In this document: positions 26,091-33,414 of the stretch, piece after piece
Numbering within the stretch: position 1 is the stretch's first letter
Layout of the letters: every line of letters starts with the position of its first letter
From: Chlorobiota bacterium
Lineage (GTDB): Bacteria > Bacteroidota > Bacteroidia > Bacteroidales > F082
NCBI GenBank assembly: GCA_013151215.1
Contig: JAADIS010000121.1
Coordinates: forward strand, 1 to 64,000
Direction: 5' to 3'
Length of the DNA: 64,000 bases
Notes under the pieces: model-generated
Database searches by the model: none
The model's input: the letters and a program-made list of their open reading frames with translations, nothing else
What the model was told of the DNA's origin: nothing
Translations under genes and position numbers: made by a program

Positions 26091-27383
26091 TTATTTAACC
26101 AACTCGCCGTGCAGATCGAAAAAATCGCCTTTGAGTATTTTGACCTTATAGAATTCCCCGATTTTAATTTCATGATTTTCATCCTGGACCAACACCTCGT
26201 TATCTACTTCGGGCGAATCAAATTCAGTCCTTCCAATGCAAAAACCGTTTTCGTGCCTGTCGAAAAGAACTTTTAAGAATGTCCCCTCCTTTGTTCTGTT
26301 TTTTTCCAGGGAAATCTGTTGTTGCAACATCATCAGCTTATCGGCCCTGTCTTGCTTGGTTTGTTCCTCTACATCGTCCTCAAGCAAAAATGCTGAGGTG
26401 TCTTCTTCGGCAGAATACCGAAACACCCCCAAACGGTCGAATCTTTGCTTTGCTACGAAATCATATAATTCGTCGAATTCACCTTCGGTCTCGCCCGGAT
26501 ACCCGACAATCAGTGTCGTCCTCAGGCTCGAATCAGGCAGGGCGTTCCTGAAATCCTCAATAAGTTTTAAAGTTGCTTCCTTATCGTGGGCCCTTTTCAT
26601 CGATTTCAATATCCTGTTGTTTATGTGTTGAAGCGGGATGTCCAAATAATTGCAGACCTTAGGGTTGTTTTTTATTTCGTCGATCAAATCTTCCGGAAAG
26701 CCTTGCGGGTATGCATAATGAAGTCGGATCCACTCTATCCCGTCAACTTTTGATAAATTGTTTATGAGCTCGGCAATTCTTCTTTTTTTGTAAATATCCA
26801 ATCCGTAATACGTTAAATCCTGGGCTATCAGCATTATTTCCTTCACGCCTCGCGATGCGAGAAACCCGGTTTCTTTTACTAATTCCCCGATGGGTCTTGA
26901 GATATGTTTTCCGCGGATCAGGGGTATGGCACAAAATGAACAGTTGCGGTCGCAGCCCTCCGATATTTTTAAATAAGCATAATGCTTTGGGGTTGTGAGA
27001 TTTCTTTCGCCAACCAGGTCGAGCTTGTAATCAACATCAAGGGTTTTTAAAATATCCGCAAGGTCGTTTACGCCAAAAAAACCGTCAACATCGGGAATTT
27101 CTTTAATTAGGGAGTCCTTGTACCGTTGTGACAGGCAGCCTGTTACATAAACTTTTGATGTAAGCCCCTTGCTCTTTGCGTCCGTAAGCTGCAAAATAGT
27201 ATCAATGGATTCTTCTTTCGCATCGCCAATGAAGCCGCAAGTGTTCACTATCTGGATATCCGCATCTTCATTTGAATTATGGCTAATGGAGTAATCATTC
27301 CCCAGCTGTCGCATAAGCACTTCCGAATCAACAATGTTCTTGCTGCAGCCCAATGTTACGATATTGACGGTTTTTTTCTTCAA
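26091..27383 (-). CDS. rimO: Ribosomal protein S12 methylthiotransferase RimO
   Basis: The 430-residue radical-SAM enzyme adds a methylthio group to an aspartate of ribosomal protein S12. The N-terminal MTTase domain starts KKKTVNIVTLGCSKNIVDSE with the first cluster cysteine; others are in IVNTCGFIG and VTGCLSQRY. The radical-SAM triad is in SEGCDRNCSFCAIPLIRG, and a C-terminal TRAM domain follows. The ATG of the longer frame (27458) would overlap the upstream gene by 71 bases and add a tail without family likeness. The TTG at 27383, five bases past the upstream stop, gives the usual N-terminus, so I use it. Confidence 0.93.
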   Translation of the reverse strand: MKKKTVNIVTLGCSKNIVDSEVLMRQLGNDYSISHNSNEDADIQIVNTCGFIGDAKEESIDTILQLTDAKSKGLTSKVYVTGCLSQRYKDSLIKEIPDVDGFFGVNDLADILKTLDVDYKLDLVGERNLTTPKHYAYLKISEGCDRNCSFCAIPLIRGKHISRPIGELVKETGFLASRGVKEIMLIAQDLTYYGLDIYKKRRIAELINNLSKVDGIEWIRLHYAYPQGFPEDLIDEIKNNPKVCNYLDIPLQHINNRILKSMKRAHDKEATLKLIEDFRNALPDSSLRTTLIVGYPGETEGEFDELYDFVAKQRFDRLGVFRYSAEEDTSAFLLEDDVEEQTKQDRADKLMMLQQQISLEKNRTKEGTFLKVLFDRHENGFCIGRTEFDSPEVDNEVLVQDENHEIKIGEFYKVKILKGDFFDLHGELVK

Positions 27384-27387
27384 ATTC

Positions 27388-28230
27388 TTATTTTTCTTGC
27401 GGTTTCGTGCTAATGGTTCCGCTAATGGTAGCCGGGAATTTAGTTCCGTTCTGCTCAAGCTCCATGCTCATGTCCATATCCATTTCCGATGAAATAGTCC
27501 AGCCGGTTTTAGTATTGACCAATAGCTTACCGCTAATTTCACCTTTTACCTTAGCGGTTTCGCCATTGAGGTTGTTGGCACTTATTGTTGTTGAAACACC
27601 GAGCGTTACAACTTTTCTGGTAATCTTGATAACTGTATATTTCGTATGATAGTTCATATCGCTGGTTTCCATAGGCTTAATGTCGGCTTCCCAGCTGTCG
27701 TTTACCATAACTTTATAATCGGGGTAAACAACATAGCTGCTGCCTGACGAAAGATTGTTGGCCATATCGTTGTTTTTGCCAAAATCGCCCAAATCATATT
27801 CCTTTACGTTTCCTTTGTTGTCAAAAACCACCGAGTATGAGTTGCCGATAAGTTTTTTGAATGTTTGTGCGATTTGTTTCGACATAGGGTCGCTTTTGCT
27901 TGTCTCCTCTTCGGAGTCGTAAACGATGTCCATGCCGAAGATGCTCTGTTCCATCCGTATTGCTGTGATCGTGGTTTTTGTGGTATTCCCCGTTGCGGAG
28001 GCCTTGTCTATAGTAACAGTTGTTTTTATCGACATAAGCTGGCTTAATGACATGCTTTGCCCGTTGGCTTCAAAATCAATGTCCTGATCGATATTAATAA
28101 GCGTTTTATACGATTTGCCTTGCGTTAACTTATAACTTAACATCACTTTTTTCTGAGCAAAACTTGTTGCCACGAACATGGGTAACATAATAAGGGCAGT
28201 TACCACAGCCACTTTTCTTAAATTTTTCAT
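27388..28230 (-). CDS. Secreted protein, DUF6263-like
   Basis: The 280-residue product has a signal peptide (MKNLRKVAVVTAL to ATSFAQ) and then a beta-rich domain starting KKVMLSYKLTQGKSYKTLINIDQD. It is similar in layout to DUF6263 proteins of Bacteroidota: repeated Thr/Lys-rich strands, SYSVVFDNKGNVKEYDLG, and a late KGEISGKLLVNTKTGWTISSE segment. It is probably periplasmic. No function is known to me. It lies directly upstream of rimO with a 4-base gap, so the two are likely co-transcribed although unrelated in role. Confidence 0.7.
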   Translation of the reverse strand: MKNLRKVAVVTALIMLPMFVATSFAQKKVMLSYKLTQGKSYKTLINIDQDIDFEANGQSMSLSQLMSIKTTVTIDKASATGNTTKTTITAIRMEQSIFGMDIVYDSEEETSKSDPMSKQIAQTFKKLIGNSYSVVFDNKGNVKEYDLGDFGKNNDMANNLSSGSSYVVYPDYKVMVNDSWEADIKPMETSDMNYHTKYTVIKITRKVVTLGVSTTISANNLNGETAKVKGEISGKLLVNTKTGWTISSEMDMDMSMELEQNGTKFPATISGTISTKPQEK

Positions 28231-28283
28231 GAAATAATTTTTATGTTTTTCTTCTTTTAAAAGTAATAAAATTCTTTGAGATA

Positions 28284-29801
28284 CTAAAATGGAGCGTCAT
28301 CACCCGGCTCGTTAATATCGTCCATTTTAGAAGGGACCGTTCTGAATCCGGCCTGGACATCGGCTTCCGGAAAGCCCTGTCCGCCGCCATGAGCATAGTC
28401 CTCGAAACGGGCAAACTTATCGATAAACCTAAGTTTTATGTCGCCGACGGCGCCGTTACGGTGTTTGGCGATAATAACTTCGGTAACACCTGCAGTTGGA
28501 GTCCCATCTTCAAATTGGTCGATTTTATAATACTCTGCCCTGTAAATAAACAAGACCAGGTCGGCATCCTGCTCGATGGCCCCCGATTCGCGAAGGTCGG
28601 AAAGTATCGGCCGTTTGCTTTGCCCGGGGCGTGTTTCAACAGCACGACTTAATTGGGACAGTGCCAAAACCGGGACATTAAGCTCTTTGGCGAGTGCTTT
28701 TAAGGAGCGGGATATCTGTGAGATTTCCTGCTCGCGATTGCCTTTGATGTCTCCGCCGGCAGTCATAAGCTGAAGATAATCGATAAATACCATTTGGATA
28801 TCATGTTGCTGCTTTAATCGCCTGCATTTTGCCCTCAGCTCAAAAATTGACAGGGCAGGAGTGTCGTCTATAAATATCTTGGCATCGCTTAGGCGATTGA
28901 TTTTGGCATTCAACTGTTCCCATTCATGATCCGCCAATTCACCTTTTTTAAGTTTGTCGGATGTTAATTCCGATTCGCTCGAGATAAGGCGCGTTACCAG
29001 TTGAACAGCGGACATCTCCAGCGAGAAGAACGCAATAGACTGCTTGAAATCAACAGCCATGTTCCTTGCCATCGACAAGGCCAGGGCTGTTTTTCCCATT
29101 GAAGGACGGGCGGCAAGAATTATTAAATCCGATTTTTGCCATCCCGAGGTTATCCTGTCCATGTCAACATATCCGGATGGGACCCCGCGGAAATGGGAAT
29201 CTGAATTCTTTGCGCTTTCTATGTCCTCGATGGCCTGCCTGACCAATGAGGGCATGTCCTCGAAATTCCTCCTCAGATTTGTTTCCGAAACAGAAAATAA
29301 ATTTTGTTCGGCTTTATCCAAAAGAGAAAAAACATCAGTAGTATCCTCATAAGCATCCTTGATGATCTCGGAAGATATGGAGATTAAATCGCGCTGAATA
29401 TGCTTTTGTTGGATGATACGCGAGTGATATTCTATATTTGCCGCCGACGCTATACGGCTCGTAAGCATGGTGATATAATATGGGCCGCCAACCATCTCCA
29501 GTTCGCCGGTGCTCTTGAGCTCGTTGGTAACAGTAAGTATATCAATGGGTTCCGATTTGCCGAACAGCCTTGATATCGCGCTGAAGATTCTTTGGTGAGC
29601 ATCTTTATAGAAGACTTTTGGTGTTAGGATATCGATAACCGCAGAAACTGCGTCCTTCTCCAGCATCAGGGCCCCGAGAACGGCTTCTTCCAGGTCTGTG
29701 GCTTGGGGCGGCACCTTCCCATGCTCCAAAAACTGCTGCGGATTCGCCTTATTGGTCAGGCCCTCAGTAGGTTTCTTTCTTTTATTCTTAGTTTCTTCCA
29801 T
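28284..29801 (-). CDS. dnaB: Replicative DNA helicase DnaB
   Basis: The 505-residue product is full-length. The N-terminal DnaB domain begins PPQATDLEEAVLGALMLEKDA and ends near residue 135. The RecA-like ATPase has Walker A AARPSMGKTALALSMA near residue 230, Walker B VFIDYLQLM, and the arginine-finger region AKHRNGAVGDIKLRF. It forms the hexameric helicase that unwinds DNA at the fork and recruits primase. No intein or fusion is seen. A -7 element 5 bases before the ATG suggests a leaderless or almost leaderless message. Confidence 0.97.
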   Translation of the reverse strand: MEETKNKRKKPTEGLTNKANPQQFLEHGKVPPQATDLEEAVLGALMLEKDAVSAVIDILTPKVFYKDAHQRIFSAISRLFGKSEPIDILTVTNELKSTGELEMVGGPYYITMLTSRIASAANIEYHSRIIQQKHIQRDLISISSEIIKDAYEDTTDVFSLLDKAEQNLFSVSETNLRRNFEDMPSLVRQAIEDIESAKNSDSHFRGVPSGYVDMDRITSGWQKSDLIILAARPSMGKTALALSMARNMAVDFKQSIAFFSLEMSAVQLVTRLISSESELTSDKLKKGELADHEWEQLNAKINRLSDAKIFIDDTPALSIFELRAKCRRLKQQHDIQMVFIDYLQLMTAGGDIKGNREQEISQISRSLKALAKELNVPVLALSQLSRAVETRPGQSKRPILSDLRESGAIEQDADLVLFIYRAEYYKIDQFEDGTPTAGVTEVIIAKHRNGAVGDIKLRFIDKFARFEDYAHGGGQGFPEADVQAGFRTVPSKMDDINEPGDDAPF

Positions 29802-29805
29802 GTTC

Positions 29806-29813
29806 CAAAAATA
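29806..29813 (-). promoter_or_regulatory. -7 element abutting dnaB
   Basis: The minus strand reads TATTTTTG (TAnnTTTG) just 5 bases before the dnaB ATG. If used, transcription would start at or next to the start codon. Confidence 0.35.
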
Positions 29814-29914
29814 CTAATATGGTGATGCGGTGCGCTAATTGTTGATAAATTTTTTCGGTTTCGGAAATCCCGTAAACGATGAAAATCGAAATTGGTTCAG
29901 GAGCCAAAAACTGA

Positions 29915-30667
29915 TTATTGAATTTTTTTTAAAAAGTCGTAAAACTTTTCGCTGCCATAACTGACCTGTGGTCGTTGCTCAAGCGGGATTTTCTTCCAGC
30001 AATGTCCCATGAAATCACAGGGGTAAGGTTTTATGCAATGCCCGTCCGGTTCTATTGCTGGCGACTTTTCCAGTTTTAGAGCCTCTTTTTCCCTTGCCGC
30101 CTGCTCTTTAACATACTCCTGCAATTTTAGTACCTCATCGAGAACGCTTGCTTTTTTGAATAATTTATCTATTTCCGGCTGCCCTTCAAACTCATAATCA
30201 GGGTCGATGTGGATTAAAAAGAAATCATTTAATTGTAATCCCGAATTGGTGATGACATAGTATTGAAAAGCAGCATCAAGTATATAAGTGTCTGAAATCC
30301 CAAGGGAACTCTTAACCTCAAAGGCAGTCCATCCGTCATTGCCCTTGACTAAAATATCTAGTATTGCCAGAAGTTGGTCGTATTGAAAACTAACCTCATA
30401 AATAACCTCGTGCATATTGGTGTTTATGATATGCTGAACTTCGAGCACTCGCTTTTGGTATTGCGATGGCGATTTTGGCCGCATATCAATTCCGCCGGGA
30501 AATAATTGCTGGGCCATATCGCCAATTTTATGCCCGCGGCTGAACTTAGCCCTTTGCCCCGGACTAATCCTATCTCTTAAAAACGGACGTTTCTTGTTTA
30601 GATAAAGTGATTTAAGACACTGGTTGCCACGAATAAACGTGGATTTGGACAGAATATGTTTTTCCAT
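29915..30667 (-). CDS. Cas4-like PD-(D/E)XK nuclease
   Basis: The 250-residue protein has the full residue set of the Cas4/RecB-type iron-sulfur nucleases. Cys17 lies in the N-terminal RGNQCLKSLY motif, typical of DUF2779 proteins. His46 is in SRGHKIG. The active-site Asp104 (AILDILVKG) and Glu117-Val-Lys119 (AFEVKS) follow, with a QxxxY-like FQYYV helix. Cys211, Cys217 and Cys223 (CIKPYPCDFMGHC) complete the cluster. It resembles the nuclease half of longer DUF2779 proteins and stops where their second domain would begin. No CRISPR array or cas gene is near. DNA repair or processing is a guess. Confidence 0.75.
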   Translation of the reverse strand: MEKHILSKSTFIRGNQCLKSLYLNKKRPFLRDRISPGQRAKFSRGHKIGDMAQQLFPGGIDMRPKSPSQYQKRVLEVQHIINTNMHEVIYEVSFQYDQLLAILDILVKGNDGWTAFEVKSSLGISDTYILDAAFQYYVITNSGLQLNDFFLIHIDPDYEFEGQPEIDKLFKKASVLDEVLKLQEYVKEQAAREKEALKLEKSPAIEPDGHCIKPYPCDFMGHCWKKIPLEQRPQVSYGSEKFYDFLKKIQ

Positions 30668-30813
30668 GAGGACTATAGTGATTAAAGCGCAAAGGTAGGG
30701 ATTTTAGATGTAGTTTTACCTGTGCCAAACAGCCGGTGACGACTTTCGCTATTTGAGGCCGGAATATAGTTATTGCCTTTGAATCATTAAAAATAAAAGG
30801 GGGTAAAAACAGC

Positions 30814-31452
30814 CTAAGCTTTATGGTTTTTGAAAACCCATATCAACTCGCTGATTATCATTGCAGTTGCTCCCCATACGATATGGACGTCAAAATGAAA
30901 ACAGGGCACGTCAACTAATTTTCCGTTCCTGTGCTTAATGTTCTTGTGCGTAAAGGTCCCGGGGTCCAACAGTAAACCAAACTCAACTTCTATTAACTGT
31001 TCGACTTCGTCTTTGTTAATCATGAATTCGGGGCGTTTTTGCGTGATCCCAACAAAAGGATATACGTCGAAATTGCTTGGTGGAATAAAGAGCGGGCTGA
31101 GCTTCCCGATTATTTCAACGTCATCGCCGACTATGCCCATTTCTTCGTTTGCCTCCCTCAAGGCTGTTGATCGCAGGTCGATATCCGTTTCCTCGAATTT
31201 CCCGCCCGGAAAAGAAACTTGCCCGCTGTGAACGCTATTGTCGGAAGGGCGTCTCATCAGCACGCACATTATTTTGCCCTTGTGGGGATAAAACAATATC
31301 AATACGGCGCTTTGGCGCGTGTCGGCATTTATTGCTTGCATTTTTAACTCCTGCAAACGCATGACGGGAGCCATTCTTAATTGTGCTTCCAATCCCGGTA
31401 GCGATGTCAATGAGGTTTTTAGTTTTTTCGTAAATTCGGCAAAATCATTCAT
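30814..31452 (-). CDS. Nudix hydrolase, CoA pyrophosphatase type
   Basis: The 212-residue cytoplasmic protein carries the CoA-type extension LMRRPSDNSVHSGQVSFPGGK followed by the Nudix box GGKFEETDIDLRSTALREAN-EEMG. This is the signature of CoA pyrophosphatases (NudL/Pcd1 group) that cut CoA to phosphopantetheine and 3',5'-ADP. The TTG of the longer frame (31461) falls inside the -7 element, so ATG 31452 is the start. It is transcribed away from clpS; the two promoters share this short gap. Confidence 0.88.
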   Translation of the reverse strand: MNDFAEFTKKLKTSLTSLPGLEAQLRMAPVMRLQELKMQAINADTRQSAVLILFYPHKGKIMCVLMRRPSDNSVHSGQVSFPGGKFEETDIDLRSTALREANEEMGIVGDDVEIIGKLSPLFIPPSNFDVYPFVGITQKRPEFMINKDEVEQLIEVEFGLLLDPGTFTHKNIKHRNGKLVDVPCFHFDVHIVWGATAMIISELIWVFKNHKA

Positions 31453-31458
31453 TGGTGG

Positions 31459-31466
31459 CAAAAGTA
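31459..31466 (-). promoter_or_regulatory. -7 element of the Nudix gene
   Basis: The minus strand reads TACTTTTG (TAnnTTTG) 7 bases before the ATG at 31452, giving a very short or absent leader. Confidence 0.45.
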
Positions 31467-31519
31467 AAAAAACGAAATCATATTTTTTCGAAATTTATTA
31501 AATCTTGTAAAAATTATCC

Positions 31520-31527
31520 TACCTTTG
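31520..31527 (+). promoter_or_regulatory. -7 element of the clpS-nfeD-floA unit
   Basis: TACCTTTG matches TAnnTTTG exactly, 24 bases before the clpS ATG. Confidence 0.5.
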
Positions 31528-31550
31528 TTAGTTCTGAATTCGTTGGGTTT

Positions 31551-31823
31551 ATGGTGAAGGAAATTGAAAAGCCTGTTGGTAAAGTTAGCACAAATCAAGA
31601 AGAATTAAAGAAGCTTATTCTTTTCAACGATGACGTGAACACTTTTGAATTCGTTATAGATTCGCTGATAGAGGTTTGCGAACATAATCCCATGCAGGCT
31701 GAGAACTGTGCTATGATTACCCATTTTAAGGGAAGGTGCCCCGTTATGTCGGGTTCCTTCAAGGATTTGGAGCCATATCATAAAGCATTGTCAAAGCGGC
31801 AGTTAACAGTTGAAATATCTTAA
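31551..31823 (+). CDS. clpS: ATP-dependent Clp protease adaptor ClpS
   Basis: The 90-residue product is the N-end-rule adaptor that delivers substrates to the Clp ATPase. It shows the family core LILFNDDVNTFEFVIDSLIEV (Asn-Asp for N-degron binding) and the helix with QAENCAMITHFKGRCPVMSG. The frame is open upstream to 31452, but those residues have no family likeness and start before the -7 element; ATG 31551 gives the standard length. The neighbouring genes encode membrane quality-control proteins (NfeD, FloA). Confidence 0.92.
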   Translation: MVKEIEKPVGKVSTNQEELKKLILFNDDVNTFEFVIDSLIEVCEHNPMQAENCAMITHFKGRCPVMSGSFKDLEPYHKALSKRQLTVEIS

Positions 31824-31827
31824 GTTT

Positions 31828-32298
31828 ATGTGGTGGATTGTCGTATTGCTGATATTGATCGGAATTGCACTCCTGGTGCTTGAGGTACTGGTGATACCGG
31901 GAGCCGGTTTTGCTGGCGTCGTCGGTTTTGCGATGATGGTTGCCGGAGTGTGGATGGCATATACGCGGATTGGAATTGCGGAAGGCAACATAGTGATGAT
32001 ATCCACCCTTGTCCTTAACGTCGCGGGCGTTATTTATTTTGTTCGTTCCAAAACATGGAAGAAAGCGATGTTGAAAACCAAGATATCCGGCAAAGTCAAT
32101 GAGATAAATAACGACAATATAAATGTTGGCGACAGAGGAGTTACCATTAGCCGCATTGCTCCCATGGGTAAAGCATTGATCAAGGGTGATTTTGTGGAGG
32201 TCGGCTCAATGTCCGAATTTATTGATCAGGACACTGAAATAGAGATAATTAGAATACAAGGAAATAAAATTTATATAAAACAAATTAAAGATAGTTAA
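31828..32298 (+). CDS. NfeD family membrane protein
   Basis: The 156-residue product has two to three N-terminal membrane helices ([17 protein letters not shown], a Gly/Ala-rich [20 protein letters not shown], and [11 protein letters not shown]). A C-terminal OB-fold domain follows ([38 protein letters not shown]). It is the short NfeD form that pairs with flotillins. The start at 31828 follows the clpS stop by 4 bases; the TTG at 31810 would overlap clpS. It is separated from floA by one base. Confidence 0.9.
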   Translation: MWWIVVLLILIGIALLVLEVLVIPGAGFAGVVGFAMMVAGVWMAYTRIGIAEGNIVMISTLVLNVAGVIYFVRSKTWKKAMLKTKISGKVNEINNDNINVGDRGVTISRIAPMGKALIKGDFVEVGSMSEFIDQDTEIEIIRIQGNKIYIKQIKDS

Positions 32299-32299
32299 G

Positions 32300-33283
32300 A
32301 TGAATGAAATGTATGTTTTTATTGCGCTGGCAGTAGGTGCGATTTTCTTTTTATGGTTGTTGCTTTACTTCATTCCTGTGGGATTGTGGTTTACGGCTCT
32401 TGTTTCGGGTGTTAGGATAAACTTATTGCAGTTGGTGCTCATGCGCTGGCGCAAGGTTCCGCCGCGTGTTATTGTCAATAGCATGATCGGAGCCACGAAA
32501 GCCGGAATAATTTTAAAGCGTGATGACCTTGAGGCCCACTTCCTCGCCGGGGGACAGGTTCAGAAGGTTGTTAACTCATTGATTTCTGCCGACAAGGCAA
32601 ATATGGAGCTGGATTTTAAGACAGCAACCGCCATCGATCTTGCTGGTCGCGATGTCTTAGAAGCAGTTCAAATGTCAGTTAACCCTAAAGTTATTGACAC
32701 AAAGAGAGTTGCCGCTGTTGCGAAAGATGGCATACAGTTGATCGCCGTTGCCAGGGTAACCGTTAGGGCAAATATCAAGCAATTGGTGGGCGGTGCTGGC
32801 GAAGAGACAGTTTTGGCCCGTGTTGGCGAAGGTATAGTTTCGTCGATCGGCTCGGCCAATTCGCATAAGGCAGTACTCGAAAACCCCGATTCTATTTCAA
32901 AGGTCGTTTTGGACAAAGGCCTCGATTCGGGAACCGCTTTCGAGATCTTGTCGATAGATATTGCCGACATTGATATAGGAAAGAACATCGGGGCCGTGCT
33001 TCAAATGGATCAGGCCAATGCCGACAAAAACATTGCTCAGGCAAAAGCCGAGGAAAAAAGGGCCATGGCCGTAGCGCAGGAGCAAGTAATGAAAGCCAAG
33101 GCTCAGGAAGCCCGCGCAAACGTTATTCAGGCAGAAGCCCAAATCCCGATGGCTATCGCCGAATCATTCCGTAGCGGCAACCTGGGGATTATGGATTATT
33201 ATAAATTCCAGAATATCCAGGCAGATACCAAGATGAGGGAGTCGATAAGCGAGGACCCGGGCATTGAAAAAGATCCTAAATAA
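32300..33283 (+). CDS. floA: Flotillin-like protein FloA
   Basis: The 327-residue SPFH-domain protein has an N-terminal membrane segment (residues 5-30), the conserved SPFH core ([60 protein letters not shown]) and an Ala/Glu/Gln-rich coiled coil ([18 protein letters not shown]). It organises membrane microdomains and works with the NfeD protein encoded just upstream. It matches the FloA (YqfA) type in length. It ends before a strong terminator. Confidence 0.95.
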   Translation: MNEMYVFIALAVGAIFFLWLLLYFIPVGLWFTALVSGVRINLLQLVLMRWRKVPPRVIVNSMIGATKAGIILKRDDLEAHFLAGGQVQKVVNSLISADKANMELDFKTATAIDLAGRDVLEAVQMSVNPKVIDTKRVAAVAKDGIQLIAVARVTVRANIKQLVGGAGEETVLARVGEGIVSSIGSANSHKAVLENPDSISKVVLDKGLDSGTAFEILSIDIADIDIGKNIGAVLQMDQANADKNIAQAKAEEKRAMAVAQEQVMKAKAQEARANVIQAEAQIPMAIAESFRSGNLGIMDYYKFQNIQADTKMRESISEDPGIEKDPK

Positions 33284-33312
33284 AGTTAAAAGAAGGATCT
33301 TTGACAAAACAT

Positions 33313-33353
33313 AAAGCCGTCCCGGACCGTTTAGTCCGGGACGGCTTTTTTTT
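33313..33353 (+). terminator. Rho-independent terminator after floA
   Basis: A 15-bp perfect stem (33313-33327 with 33334-33348) with a 6-base loop is followed by a T-tract to 33353. Confidence 0.9.
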
Positions 33354-33367
33354 ATCAGTAATTTATT

Positions 33368-33375
33368 TATTTTTG
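33368..33375 (+). promoter_or_regulatory. -7 element of the relA-type gene
   Basis: TATTTTTG (TAnnTTTG) lies 40 bases before the ATG at 33415, right after the floA terminator. Confidence 0.45.
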
Positions 33376-33414
33376 TTAACAGCTTATTGAGGATTGCCGA
33401 ACATATAATTTGAT

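Noticed and set aside
29915-30667. Remnant CRISPR-Cas locus because of the Cas4-like protein
   Set aside because: No array, cas1, cas2 or effector gene is found; the neighbours are housekeeping genes.
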